Assembly: GCA_963767285.1 (NCBI GenBank)
Contig: CAVYDJ010000002.1
Coordinates: 868,001 to 932,000, forward strand
Length of the DNA: 64,000 nucleotides
Source of the DNA: WHSW01 sp963767285
GTDB lineage: Bacteria > Actinomycetota > Thermoleophilia > Solirubrobacterales > 70-9
Reading direction: 5' to 3'
Shown here piece by piece: positions 15,791 through 24,517 of this stretch; positions within the stretch are counted from its first letter, which is position 1, and each line of letters begins with the position of its first letter. The position numbers and the translations under genes were made by a program. Below the pieces are notes generated by a model, which did not search any database, was not told the DNA's origin, and saw only the letters and a list, made by a program, of their open reading frames with translations.

Positions 15791-17208
15791 GGGCCCGGGC
15801 TCAGGTTCCAGTTGTACGTCTCGGTCTGCCCGGCGCCGGGCACGTAGGTCGCCGAGCCGACCAGGGTTGAGGAAGGGGAGCTCTGCGGCGTCGGGGTGCG
15901 GGCGAAGGCCTGCTGGGGATCGAGCGGCCAGGTACCGCTGCCACTGCAGCTCGGACCCGCGCCGGACCTCGTGAAGGGGATCGAAGCTCCCGGACCCGCG
16001 AGGATCACCAGCCGGTAGGCGGGTGCGGCGACCTCCTGGGCCTCGAGGAACCCCCATGGCGCGCCGGTGGCGATCGCAATGTCGGTCTCGCCGGACAGTG
16101 TGCAGCCGTCCGAATCGGTGGCGTCTAGCGTCGCGTGTACCGAACCGGCGGACGTCTCATAGCGCGCGTACGGGCCGGGTTCGGGCAGACCGCTCCCGAA
16201 CGGCGGCGAGGAGAACTCGTTCGTGAGCGTGAACTCGGCGGTGCCGGCCCAATCGATCTTCAAGGGTGTCGGGCCGCCGATCTCGGCCGTGTAGCGCCCC
16301 GAGATCGATCCCGAGTAGTGCGGCGAGCCGACCGGCGGTGGCGGATCCACGGCTTCGACCGGCCCGGCGCACACGGCCGCCGCGAGCTCGGCCGAGAGCG
16401 CGTCCATCTCGGCGAAGAAGTTCTGGCCGAGGAATCCGCGCAGTGTCGTCCACACCCTTCCCGTGCCCTCCTCGACCAGCCGGATCTCGTAGCGCATCGG
16501 CGCGGGGGGGTTGAACTCGTTGGAGAGCGTGCCCTCGATCCAGACCTCGACCGGAATCAGGTGGCCGGGTTCGACGGCCGTCTCGGGATCGATCAGCCCG
16601 GCCTGGGCCAGCGCGTGCTCGGCGGTGATCAGGTCGAACCGGCGCCGCTCGACCTGCGTGATGGGGCAGCCGGGCGGGATCTCGAAGAGACCGGTGGTGA
16701 GCATGTCCGGGATGCCGCCGTTGGCGAATCTCCAGTCGCCGGTCGCGCCGGTGAACGTCCGGAACGCGAACGACTTCCCGGGATACTCCCGGCCGTCCTC
16801 GGCGATCACCCTGGCCGCGGCGGCCACCTTGCGACCGCCGCCCTGACCGCCCCCGGGCCGGCGCTTGCGCTTCTTGGCCCGCAGCTTCAGGGTCAGGTCA
16901 GCGCCCGCCTTCGCCTTGACGGCGGCGCTGAGCACCGAGGTCGTCTTGGCCTCGCCGAACGGGATCACCTGGGTGAGGAGCACGTTGACCCCCTTCGGCA
17001 CCTCGATCCCGTAGCGCGCGTTCTCGACTCGGTCGGCGTCGACGATCGCGCCGTCGGGGAGGTGAACGGCAACGACCTGGACCGCTCGCCCGCCGTCGGC
17101 CGCGGGCGGCAGCTTGGTCACCTTGCCGGAGATCTCAGCCGGTTCCGCCGCGCCGGCCGCCGCCGCGCCGGTAAGCGCCATGAGGACGACGGATAGGGCG
17201 ACTGCCAT
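15787..17208 (-). CDS. Secreted protein of unknown function
   Basis: A 473-residue protein with a signal peptide at about residues 1-22 (MAVALSVVLMALTGAAAAGA). The mature part starts with a small beta-rich region, then a basic stretch (RAKKRKRRPGGGQGGGRK, about 120-140), and then an apparently all-beta body with several Cys (GGIPDMLTTGLFEIPPGCP, CAGPVEAVDPPPP, DGCTLSG). I do not recognise the family. I chose ATG 17208 over the longer in-frame start because it begins the signal peptide and avoids overlap with the divergent gene at 17281. It is probably surface exposed. Confidence 0.6.
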   Translation of the reverse strand: MAVALSVVLMALTGAAAAGAAEPAEISGKVTKLPPAADGGRAVQVVAVHLPDGAIVDADRVENARYGIEVPKGVNVLLTQVIPFGEAKTTSVLSAAVKAKAGADLTLKLRAKKRKRRPGGGQGGGRKVAAAARVIAEDGREYPGKSFAFRTFTGATGDWRFANGGIPDMLTTGLFEIPPGCPITQVERRRFDLITAEHALAQAGLIDPETAVEPGHLIPVEVWIEGTLSNEFNPPAPMRYEIRLVEEGTGRVWTTLRGFLGQNFFAEMDALSAELAAAVCAGPVEAVDPPPPVGSPHYSGSISGRYTAEIGGPTPLKIDWAGTAEFTLTNEFSSPPFGSGLPEPGPYARYETSAGSVHATLDATDSDGCTLSGETDIAIATGAPWGFLEAQEVAAPAYRLVILAGPGASIPFTRSGAGPSCSGSGTWPLDPQQAFARTPTPQSSPSSTLVGSATYVPGAGQTETYNWNLSPGP

Positions 17209-17265
17209 CCAGGTGACCTGACGAGCGTACTCCGGGTCCCGAGGCGATCGCAAGGACGCGCCCGC

Positions 17266-17271
17266 TAGTCT
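17266..17271 (+). promoter_or_regulatory. TAGTCT -10-like box (leaderless start)
   Basis: A TANNNT box 9 nt before ATG 17281, in the 72-nt gap between divergent genes. Confidence 0.4.
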
Positions 17272-17280
17272 GCGCGCCCG

Positions 17281-18672
17281 ATGGCCACCGAGCTCGACGA
17301 CCTGCATCTGGCGGACCTCCACGAACAGGCGGCGGCCGCCGGGATCTCCGGATACCGGCTGATGCGCCGCGAGGAGCTGATCGCCGCGCTCGGCTCCGAC
17401 GCCCCGCCCGCGGCCGAGGAGAAGGCGGAGCCCGAGCCGGACTCAGAGCCCGAGGCCGAGCCGAAGACGCGCCGCCGGCGCAGCCGCAGGCGCCGCCGTA
17501 CGGAGCCCGAGGCCGAGCCCGAGTCGGAGCCCAAGACCGACGAGATGGAGGTCGTGGTCGAGGCGACGGTGCTCGATCCGGCCGCCGAGAAGCCGGTCGA
17601 GGTCGGCTCGAGCGGCGTTCCGGACGACGAGCTGCCGACCGAGGACGTCCGCGGGGTCATCGAGCTGACCCGCCAGCGTTACGGCTTCCTGCGCCTTGCC
17701 GGGCTGGCGCCCTCGGACGACGACGTCTACATCTCGGCGGCCCAGGTGCGCCGCTGCGAGCTGCGTCCGGGCGACGAGATCTCGGGATCGGCGCGCGAAC
17801 CGCGCCGCGGTGAGCGCCACCGGGCCCTGGTGCATGTCGACACCGTCAACGGCGAGGAGCCACAGACCGAAGCCAGGCCGGCGTTCGACGACCTCGCTGC
17901 CGAGCTGCCCGAGCGGCGGATCTCGCTCGATGCCTTCCCCGACGACATCCTGGCCCGCGCCGTCGACCTGCTGGCCCCGCTGTCATACGGGCAGCGGGTG
18001 CTGGTCCGGGCCGCGGCGCGCTCGGGGCGGACAACGTTGCTGCGCTCGCTCGCTCGCGCCGCCGCGGGCAGCGACACCGCGAAGGTGATCGTCCTGCTGG
18101 TCGACGAGCGTCCCGAGGAGGCGACCGCCTGGCGCGAGGCGCTGCCCGTTGCCGAGTTCGCGATCGCGACCGCCGACCTCGCTCCCGTCGAGCAGGTGCG
18201 CACCGCCGAGCTGGCGCTCGAGCGCTCCCGCCGCCTGGCCGAGCTCGGCACCGATGCCGTGCTGGTCTGCGACTCGCTGTCGCGGCTCGCGTTCGCGGCC
18301 GGCGACGTCGCCGAGGTCAAGCGCCTCTTCGGGTCGGGCCGCAACCTGGCCGGAGGCGGCTCGCTGACCGTCATCGCCACCGTGCTCGAGGACGGGCGCG
18401 ACGAGGGCGAGGCCGAGCGGGCGACGACGACGACCGAGAGCTCGCTGATCGCCCTCGACCCCGAGCTGGCCGCGGCGGGGGTCATCCCAGCGCTGCGCGC
18501 CAGCGAGGTCCGGGTCTCGAACGAGGATCAGCTCCGCGAGCCCGCCGAGCTGGCGGCGGTGCGCAACCTGCGCTCGCTGCTCGCCGACCTGCGACCCACC
18601 GACGCCGCCGCGTTGCTGCGCGAGCGGATCGAGGGCACGCCCTCGAACGCTGAGCTGCTTCGAAGCCTCTAG
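17281..18672 (+). CDS. Rho-like protein with degenerate ATPase site
   Basis: A 463-residue paralog of transcription terminator Rho. It has a Rho_N-like start (DLHLADLHEQAAAAGISGYR), a low-complexity Glu/Pro and Arg-rich insert (about 44-85), a Rho cold-shock RNA-binding domain (YGFLRLAGLAPSDDDVYIS, about 138-156) and a RecA-like ATPase core. The P-loop reads AARSGRTT, with R250 where Lys is required. The segment LEDGRDEGEAERATTTTESS replaces the secondary-channel DEVIFEEFKGTGN region of true Rho. LLVDERPEEAT and FGSGRNLAGGGSLTVIATV are kept. It probably binds RNA but is unlikely to be a working helicase. A canonical rho is expected elsewhere. Confidence 0.8.
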   Translation: MATELDDLHLADLHEQAAAAGISGYRLMRREELIAALGSDAPPAAEEKAEPEPDSEPEAEPKTRRRRSRRRRRTEPEAEPESEPKTDEMEVVVEATVLDPAAEKPVEVGSSGVPDDELPTEDVRGVIELTRQRYGFLRLAGLAPSDDDVYISAAQVRRCELRPGDEISGSAREPRRGERHRALVHVDTVNGEEPQTEARPAFDDLAAELPERRISLDAFPDDILARAVDLLAPLSYGQRVLVRAAARSGRTTLLRSLARAAAGSDTAKVIVLLVDERPEEATAWREALPVAEFAIATADLAPVEQVRTAELALERSRRLAELGTDAVLVCDSLSRLAFAAGDVAEVKRLFGSGRNLAGGGSLTVIATVLEDGRDEGEAERATTTTESSLIALDPELAAAGVIPALRASEVRVSNEDQLREPAELAAVRNLRSLLADLRPTDAAALLRERIEGTPSNAELLRSL

Positions 18673-19133
18673 CGGCGGTAGGCGAGCGCCGACCAGCTCG
18701 GCTCGCGCGAGAGCTCGATCGGCTCAGCGTCGCGATCGGGCTGTACGTAGCCGAAGGTGTGGCTTTCGGCGTCGAAGACGACGTCGAGCTCGCCCTCCTT
18801 GACCCGCTGGTCGAGCCAGGCGCCACGGAAGACGAGCCGGCGGATCCAGTGGACGAGGCTGCGGTTGGCGGGGCCGACCAGCTCGGTCCAGTGCTCGTTG
18901 ATGTGCTCGCCGAGCGCCGAGCCGGGCTCGCGGATCTCGCCGTTGACGGCCAGCTCGAGCAGGTCGTGGAGCTCCTCGCCCTCGAGCCCGCCGTCGACGA
19001 AGTCGAGCTTGACGGCGGCCTGCTCGACGCGCTGGCCGAAGTCCTGCTCGTTGAAGGAAAAGCGAAGCTCGCCGTACTCGAGGACGTAGTCAGACCCTGA
19101 CTCGTAATTCCCTCTGCGAGTTGCCTTCTCCAC
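18669..19133 (-). CDS. Hypothetical protein
   Basis: A 154-residue acidic protein with no signal peptide, membrane segment or family motif that I recognise. It looks like a soluble, mixed alpha/beta protein with aromatic clusters (NEHWTELV, RSLVHWIRRLVFRGAWLDQR). GTG 19133 is preceded by a GGAGAAC ribosome-binding site. Its stop overlaps the stop of the Rho-like gene by 4 nt, tail to tail. Codon use and GC3 look native. Function not assignable. Confidence 0.6.
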   Translation of the reverse strand: MEKATRRGNYESGSDYVLEYGELRFSFNEQDFGQRVEQAAVKLDFVDGGLEGEELHDLLELAVNGEIREPGSALGEHINEHWTELVGPANRSLVHWIRRLVFRGAWLDQRVKEGELDVVFDAESHTFGYVQPDRDAEPIELSREPSWSALAYRR

Positions 19134-19303
19134 CAGTTCTCCGTGCTCCGGCCCAGTTCCGTTTACCAGTCTTCCCAGCGGGCCTTCCCAGGTGCGTGCA
19201 TCTTTGCCGATGCGCGCCGGCCGCGCAGGAGGGGCCCGGAACCTGAAAGAGGGTTTGCACCGTCGGGGTCGAAGCCGCTCTGTTTTGCGAGATCGGACCT
19301 CGC
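19134..19303. other. Intergenic region without a recognised gene
   Basis: 170 nt between two minus-strand genes. It is somewhat less GC-rich at its edges and must hold the start signals of the gene at 19133. I see no RNA gene or strong terminator. Confidence 0.5.
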
Positions 19304-20908
19304 TCAGATCTCGAGCCGCGAATCCTCGAGATCGAGCTCGCGCTCGATCCGCCGCAGGACGTCGTCGTTGATCTCGCCGCGGTCGCGGAGGTCGAGGACG
19401 GCGGAGCGCTGGGCCTCGAGCAGCTCGCGGACGAGCCGCTGGTAGGCGAGCGAGCGGGTCTCGTAATCGATCCCGTCACCGTCGACGCCGCCGTCGAACT
19501 CGCCCTCGGCCGAGAGCGCTGTGAACCGGCGCCGACGAAAGCTGTACGTGCCGCGCATGCGCTCGACGGTGTCATCGAGCACCCACTCCTCCTCCGCCAG
19601 TCCGTCCAGGCGCTCCATCGCCGCCTCGATCGCCAAGAGCCGTGCGGCGATCTCCTCGTTCTGCAGGTCCTCGTCGTAGTCGTCGACCTCCAGCCATTTG
19701 ATCAGCGGCGGCAGCGTGAGCCCCTGGAACAGCAGCGTCACGAGAATGACCGAGAAGGCGCAGAAGATGATCAGCTCGCGGTTCGGGAACGGGCCGCCGC
19801 CATCGACGGTCAGGGGCAGCGCGAGCGCCGCCGCCAGCGAGACGGCGCCGCGCATCCCGGTCCAGGAGACGATCAACGTGTGGCGCCAGGGCGGGTAGGA
19901 CTCGTGGCTGCGCAGGCCGCGGAACAGCCGCCGCGGCAGGTAGGTGATCGGGAAGATGAACAGGATCCGGATCGCGATCACCGTCGCGGCGACCAGGGCC
20001 CCGTCGCGGATCAACTCGCCGCTCCCGAGCTCCGAGATCCCGTCGACCACGGTCGGCAGCTGCAGTCCGATCAGCACGAACAGCGCCGAGTTGAGCAGGA
20101 ACGTGACGATCTGGAAGACCGCGACGCCCTGGATTCTGGTCGTCGGCGACGTGAGGCGAGAGGTGAGCCGGCCCATGTAGATCCCGACCGTGACGGCGGC
20201 GAGCACGCCGGACACGCCGATCGCCTCCGCGGGCAGGTAGGCGAAGTAGGCCGACAGGAGCGCGATCGTGACCTCGACCGGCGGGTTTTCGAGCCGTCTG
20301 CGGATCGCCGCGACGGCGGCGCCGACCGCGATCCCGACGGCGATCCCGCCGAGGACGACGACCACGAACTCGCCGCTCGCGTCGAGCAGGCTGAAGCCGC
20401 CGGTGACGACGGCGGCGACCGCGAACTTGTACGCGACCAGCGCGGTCGCGTCGTTGACCAGGCTCTCGCCCTCGACGATCGTCACGATGCGCCCGGGGAC
20501 GCCGAGCCGGCGAGCGATCGCGGTCGCTGCGACGGGGTCGGTCGGTGAGACGATCGCGCCGAGCACGAACGCCTCGGCCCAGCCGAAGTCGAGCAGCTCG
20601 TGAGCGACGAGCGCGACGGCGACCATCGTCGCCAGCACGAGCCCGACCGCCAGCACCGAGATCGCCCGCACGTTGCGCCGCAGCTCCCGGAGCGGGGTGA
20701 AGAACGCGGCCGCGTACAGCAGCGGCGGGAGGATCACAAGCAAGACGATCTCCGGCTCGAGCTCCACCTCGGGGATCCCGGGGGCGACCGCGAGCCCGAG
20801 CCCGCCGACGACGAGCAGGATCGGATACGGGATCCGCGTCAACTGGGCGGCGATCAGCAGCGCCGTTACCGTGACGAGGACGCAGAGCAGCGCGATCTCG
20901 GTCGACAT
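19304..20908 (-). CDS. Na+/H+ antiporter (CPA1/NhaP family)
   Basis: A 534-residue membrane protein with about 12 hydrophobic segments followed by a cytosolic helical tail of about 130 residues. CPA1 signatures are visible: ILPPLLYAAAF near residues 58-68, GAIVSPTDPVAATAI near 119-133 and EGESLVNDATALV near 148-160, where the Asn-Asp pair binds the cation. It exchanges protons for Na+ (or K+). I chose ATG 20908; a longer in-frame start would run into the divergent GNAT gene. Possible promoter: CTACAAC, 7 nt upstream. Confidence 0.9.
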   Translation of the reverse strand: MSTEIALLCVLVTVTALLIAAQLTRIPYPILLVVGGLGLAVAPGIPEVELEPEIVLLVILPPLLYAAAFFTPLRELRRNVRAISVLAVGLVLATMVAVALVAHELLDFGWAEAFVLGAIVSPTDPVAATAIARRLGVPGRIVTIVEGESLVNDATALVAYKFAVAAVVTGGFSLLDASGEFVVVVLGGIAVGIAVGAAVAAIRRRLENPPVEVTIALLSAYFAYLPAEAIGVSGVLAAVTVGIYMGRLTSRLTSPTTRIQGVAVFQIVTFLLNSALFVLIGLQLPTVVDGISELGSGELIRDGALVAATVIAIRILFIFPITYLPRRLFRGLRSHESYPPWRHTLIVSWTGMRGAVSLAAALALPLTVDGGGPFPNRELIIFCAFSVILVTLLFQGLTLPPLIKWLEVDDYDEDLQNEEIAARLLAIEAAMERLDGLAEEEWVLDDTVERMRGTYSFRRRRFTALSAEGEFDGGVDGDGIDYETRSLAYQRLVRELLEAQRSAVLDLRDRGEINDDVLRRIERELDLEDSRLEI

Positions 20909-20931
20909 CGCGTTAGTTGTAGCGGCCGCCG

Positions 20932-20937
20932 TACGAT
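20932..20937 (+). promoter_or_regulatory. TACGAT -10-like box (leaderless start)
   Basis: A TANNNT box 7 nt before ATG 20945, in the 36-nt gap between divergent genes. Confidence 0.4.
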
Positions 20938-20944
20938 CAGCGAG

Positions 20945-21250
20945 ATGGAGGTCCGCGTCGCCGACAACCCCGAGCGCACCCGGTACGAGGCGTTCGCCGG
21001 CGGCGAGCCCGCGGGGTTCGTCACCTACCGGCTCGGCGACGGGCGAATCTCGTTCCTGCACACCGAGGTGGATGACGCCTTCGAGGGCCGCGGGGTCGGC
21101 GGAACGCTGGTCTCCGAGGCGCTCGACGACGCTCGCGCCCGCGGGCTCGAGGTGCTGCCCCACTGCCCGTTCGTGAAGAGCTACATCGCCAAGCACGCCG
21201 AGTACCTCGACCTGGTGCCCGAGGACGAGCGGGAGCGGTTCGGGCTCTGA
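20945..21250 (+). CDS. GNAT family N-acetyltransferase (YidJ/COG2388 type)
   Basis: A 101-residue short GNAT protein. The block FLHTEVDDAFEGRGVGGTLV (residues about 39-58) contains the acetyl-CoA pyrophosphate loop (RGVGGT), and LPHCPFVKSYIAKHAEYLDLV is the C-terminal signature of this small subfamily. Length and motif order match the family. Substrate unknown. ATG 20945 sits 7 nt after TACGAT and is divergent from the antiporter gene. Confidence 0.9.
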   Translation: MEVRVADNPERTRYEAFAGGEPAGFVTYRLGDGRISFLHTEVDDAFEGRGVGGTLVSEALDDARARGLEVLPHCPFVKSYIAKHAEYLDLVPEDERERFGL

Positions 21251-21309
21251 GCGCGCGGTAGCGCTGGCGTGCGGGGGGCGGCGTTCCGGGGGTCGGGGTT
21301 GTAGGCGGC

Positions 21310-21630
21310 GTGACCGCCTCCGCCCACCCGTTCCGCTTCCGCCGGCTCCCCACCGCGGAGGTCGCTTCCCGGCGGGTCCCGGTGGCCGTCACCCTCCCCT
21401 CCCGCCTGCTCGGCCTCGCCCTGCTGAGGTCCGGGCGGGCGGGGGAGGGGCTCCTGATCCCGCGCTGCCGCAGCGTCCACACCTTCGGGATGCGATTCCC
21501 CCTCGATGTCGTCTTCCTCGACGACGAGCACGCACCGCTCGCCGTCTGTCCGGGGGTGCCGCCGAACCGGTTCCTGGGCAACCGATGCGCCGCGGCGGTG
21601 CTCGAGCTGCCGGCCGGGGGAGCGCGATGA
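21310..21630 (+). CDS. DUF192 family protein
   Basis: A 106-residue protein with the DUF192 signature RSVHTFGMRFPLDVVFLDD (about residues 54-72). The family is small and of unclear function; it is often found near Flp/Tad pilus genes in actinobacteria, as here. GTG 21310 gives the expected length. Its stop overlaps the next ATG (ATGA), so it is coupled to the response regulator. Confidence 0.85.
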   Translation: MTASAHPFRFRRLPTAEVASRRVPVAVTLPSRLLGLALLRSGRAGEGLLIPRCRSVHTFGMRFPLDVVFLDDEHAPLAVCPGVPPNRFLGNRCAAAVLELPAGGAR

Positions 21631-22373
21631 CGCTGCCGCAGCCCGAGCGGCTCGCGACTCTGGTCGTCTGCGAGGACGACGAGCCCACCCTGGCGCTGCT
21701 CTGCGACCACCTCGGCGCCGAGCGCTTCGAAGCCCTGGCGGCGCCGAGCGCCGCGGACGCTCTGCGCCTCTGCCACTACAAGCAGCCCGACCTCCTGCTG
21801 CTCGACCTGAACCTCCCTGACGCGCCCGGCCTCGACGTCCTCCGCGAGATCCGCGCCAGCGAGGGAGCAACCGGCAGCTACGACCCCGAGCTCGCGGTGA
21901 TCGTGCTCAGCGGCCGGGGCACGGACGCCGATCGCCTGCGCGGGCTCGACTGCGGCGCCGACGATTACGTCGTCAAGCCGTTCGCCGTTCAGGAGGTCGT
22001 GGCCAGGACCCGGGCGGTGCTGCGACGCCGCGACCGGCGCCGGGCCGGGCCGCTGCGGGTCGGCGAGATCGTCGTCGATCCGGCGCGGCGGGAGGTGCGG
22101 GTCGCCGGCGAGCTGGTCCAGCTGGCCAACAAGGAGTTCAGCCTCCTGCGGATGCTCGCCTCGGAGCCCACCCGGGTCTTCACCAAGGCGGAGTTGCTGC
22201 GCGACGTCTGGGGCTTTCGCTCACTCGGCCGCACCAGGACGCTCGACTCGCACGCCAGCCGCCTGCGCCGCAAGCTCGATCCCGAGGCCGGCCGCTACGT
22301 CGTCAACTGCTGGGGCGTGGGATACCGCCTCATCGACGCCCCCGAGGTGACCGGTGATCGACTCGGTGGTTGA
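21627..22373 (+). CDS. Two-component response regulator, OmpR/PhoB type
   Basis: A 248-residue protein. The receiver domain (about 10-130) has acidic residues E16/D17/D18, the phosphoacceptor D60 (LLLLDLNLPD) and the conserved Lys in DDYVVKPF. A winged-helix DNA-binding domain follows (about 150-245, with NKEFSLLRMLASEP and YVVNCWGVGYRL). ATG 21627 overlaps the DUF192 stop. The histidine kinase gene overlaps its 3' end by 20 nt. Targets are unknown; the pilus-type genes downstream are candidates. Confidence 0.92.
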   Translation: MTLPQPERLATLVVCEDDEPTLALLCDHLGAERFEALAAPSAADALRLCHYKQPDLLLLDLNLPDAPGLDVLREIRASEGATGSYDPELAVIVLSGRGTDADRLRGLDCGADDYVVKPFAVQEVVARTRAVLRRRDRRRAGPLRVGEIVVDPARREVRVAGELVQLANKEFSLLRMLASEPTRVFTKAELLRDVWGFRSLGRTRTLDSHASRLRRKLDPEAGRYVVNCWGVGYRLIDAPEVTGDRLGG

Positions 22374-23052
22374 GGGCCTCGTGCTCGCCTGCCCGATGGC
22401 CCTCACCTGCGCGACCGTGGTTGTCGCCGACCGGGCCCGCCGCCGCCGCCGCGAGTTGCTCAACGGCGCTCTGCACGAGCTGCGGCGCCCGCTGCAGGCG
22501 CTGGTCCTACAGTCCTCGAGCGCCGGACGCGACCAGCTCGCCCAGGCGCTGGACGCGCTTTCGGGCATTGACTGCGCGGTCAACGGCACGGCGCCGCCGC
22601 CGGCCCGGGCGATCGCCGATGGCCGAGCGCTCGCCGCCGACGCGGTTCGCCGCTGGCGCGGACCAGCGGCCCTGGAGGGCCGCTCGCTCGAGCTGCGATG
22701 GCGCGCCAACGGCGCGCGACTGATCTGCGACGAGGCGGCGATCTCACGGGCGCTCGACAACCTGATCGCCAACGCGCTCGAGCACGGCCATGGGCCGATC
22801 TGCGTCGAGGGCGCCGAGCGCCATGGAAGGCTGCGGCTGACCGTCGCCGACGGAACCGCGGCGGGCGGCCGGCCGCGCTTGGCGGCGAGTCGCCGAGGCG
22901 GCGACGCGCGCCACGGTCACGGCTTGCGGATCGTCGCCGAGGTCGCCGCCGCCCACGGCGGTCGCTTTGCGGCCTGCGCGCACGCCGAGGGCGCCAGCGC
23001 CGTCCTCGAGCTGCCGGTCGCCGCGGCGCCGGCGTTCAGCGACGCGGCCTGA
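22354..23052 (+). CDS. Sensor histidine kinase-like protein
   Basis: A 232-residue protein with one N-terminal hydrophobic segment (about 5-26), a degenerate H-box (LLNGALHELRRPLQAL, with a candidate phospho-His near residue 42), and a HATPase domain with N-box (ALDNLIANALEHG) and G2 box (GHGLRIV). The G1 region (VADGTAAGGRP) is weak. It is short for a kinase and has no obvious sensing domain. GTG 22354 overlaps the response regulator gene, its obvious partner. Confidence 0.82.
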   Translation: MIDSVVEGLVLACPMALTCATVVVADRARRRRRELLNGALHELRRPLQALVLQSSSAGRDQLAQALDALSGIDCAVNGTAPPPARAIADGRALAADAVRRWRGPAALEGRSLELRWRANGARLICDEAAISRALDNLIANALEHGHGPICVEGAERHGRLRLTVADGTAAGGRPRLAASRRGGDARHGHGLRIVAEVAAAHGGRFAACAHAEGASAVLELPVAAAPAFSDAA

Positions 23053-23055
23053 CGA

Positions 23056-23724
23056 GTGAGCCGTCGCGCCCGCGCGATCGCCTTCGCCTCCGCGGCGGCG
23101 ATCTGCGCCGGGTTCGCCGCCGGTTCGAGCGGCGGGGTTGCGGGTGATGTCGCCGAGCAGTACGGCGCCCTGCGCGAGGTCGTCGCGGCGACCGAGGCGC
23201 TACCCGCCGGCCGGGCGCTCGGCCGCAGCGCGGTCGCCGAGGCGCTCGAGGTCCGACGCGTCCCGGAGCGCTTCCTGCCGCCCGACGCGCTGACCAGCCC
23301 GGCGCAGGCGCTCGGGCGCCGGCCCGTGACCACGATCCCGGCCGGGGGCTATCTGCTGGGCTCGCAGTTCCGCGCCCCGTCGCAGGGCGGCCCGTCGACC
23401 GCGTCCGAGCTTCCCGGCGGCCGAACGCCGGTCGAGGTCTCGGTCCAGGGAGCTGCCCCGCTCGCCGGCTCGCGGCGGCCGCGGGTCGACGTCGTCGTCA
23501 CGACGGAGGCAGGCCCGACGGGCGGAGCGGGGAGGACCTTCGTCGCGGCCGAGGGTGTCGTCCTGCTCGACCTCCGCCCGGCGAGCGCCGAGGCGACCGA
23601 GGCGCCACTGCCGGGCTCGTCGGGCGAATCGTGGATCGCCACCCTGGCGCTCAACCGCGCTCAGGCGCTGCGCCTGATCCACGCCCAGAGTTTCGCCCGC
23701 GATCTGCGTCTGATCAGTCGCTGA
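23056..23724 (+). CDS. SAF-domain (CpaB/RcpC-like) pilus assembly protein
   Basis: A 222-residue protein with a weak N-terminal signal or anchor (residues 1-22), then an SAF-type region (VVAATEALPAGRALGRSAVAE, VPERFLPP) and a C-terminal part in which PRVDVVVTTE resembles the RcpC/CpaB strand. Such proteins assemble the secretin channel of Tad/Flp pili. GTG 23056 is 3 nt after the kinase stop. The tad ATPase and membrane genes start 1.4 kb downstream, after an inserted gene pair. The homology is modest. Confidence 0.7.
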   Translation: MSRRARAIAFASAAAICAGFAAGSSGGVAGDVAEQYGALREVVAATEALPAGRALGRSAVAEALEVRRVPERFLPPDALTSPAQALGRRPVTTIPAGGYLLGSQFRAPSQGGPSTASELPGGRTPVEVSVQGAAPLAGSRRPRVDVVVTTEAGPTGGAGRTFVAAEGVVLLDLRPASAEATEAPLPGSSGESWIATLALNRAQALRLIHAQSFARDLRLISR

Positions 23725-23745
23725 GCTCGTCGTCGAACGCCGCGC

Positions 23746-24489
23746 CTATCCCGCAAGGGCGCCGGCGATGCTGAGCAGCCCGGCGAGCGCCGCGGCGATC
23801 AGCGCCACGCGGTGATGCGAGTCGTCATCGAGGCGGCGAAAGACCGCGGCGCCGATCCGGTGGCCGACGAGCAACGCAGGGACGCAGGCGATCACGATCC
23901 AGCCCTCCGGCACCGCCCGGTCGCCGCCGGACGCGACGAGGACGATCGGGGTCGCCAGCAGGCTGAGGCCGAGCAGCGCGGCGGCGAGCGAGTCGCGCAG
24001 GGCGCTCCCGCGTAGCCCGATCCGCGTCAGGACGAGCAGGACCGCCGGACCGTTGACGCTGACCGAGGTCGTCAGGGCGCCGGCGGCGAGGCCGCCGCCG
24101 ACCTCGAGCGCCGGCGCGTGCCCGGTTCCGGAGCGCGGCCCGATCGCCTGCACGGCGGCGCCGATCAGGACCACGACGCCGACCAGGACCTGGAGCAGGT
24201 CACGGTCTGCCTCGGTCACGACCCAGGCGCCGATCACCATTCCGGGCACCGCGGCGGCGAGCATGATCGCCACCTCGCGGCGGGCGACCGTGACCCGTCG
24301 GCGCTCGCCGAACAGGACGAGGCAGTTGATCGCGATCGCGAGCAGGAGCACGAGCGTGACCGCCTGCTCGGGCGGGAAGGCGGCGAACGCTGCCGGGGCG
24401 ACGAAGAAGGCGAACCCGAACCCGATTGCGGCCTGGACGGAGATCCCGACCACGACGGCAGCGACGAGGAGCAGGTCGAGCGCGCTCAT
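23746..24489 (-). CDS. TSUP family exporter (TauE/SafE)
   Basis: A 247-residue protein with about 8 membrane helices and the two-repeat layout of the TauE/SafE sulfite/sulfonate exporter family (QAAIGFGFAFFVAPAAFA near residues 20-37; a second half-repeat near 150-165). ATG 24489 lies 7 nt downstream of a TATCCT box on the minus strand. A CsoR/CstR-type palindrome covers the expected -35. It is divergent from a DUF4396 gene. Substrate inferred: sulfite or a related sulfur anion. Confidence 0.85.
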   Translation of the reverse strand: MSALDLLLVAAVVVGISVQAAIGFGFAFFVAPAAFAAFPPEQAVTLVLLLAIAINCLVLFGERRRVTVARREVAIMLAAAVPGMVIGAWVVTEADRDLLQVLVGVVVLIGAAVQAIGPRSGTGHAPALEVGGGLAAGALTTSVSVNGPAVLLVLTRIGLRGSALRDSLAAALLGLSLLATPIVLVASGGDRAVPEGWIVIACVPALLVGHRIGAAVFRRLDDDSHHRVALIAAALAGLLSIAGALAG

Positions 24490-24496
24490 CGCGAGG

Positions 24497-24502
24497 AGGA
24501 TA
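24497..24502 (-). promoter_or_regulatory. TATCCT -10-like box of the TSUP exporter gene
   Basis: A TANNNT box 7 nt before the start codon at 24489. A 17-nt spacer would put the -35 at 24520-24525, inside the palindrome at 24518-24534. Confidence 0.4.
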
Positions 24503-24517
24503 GTCGTGCTATTGTCA

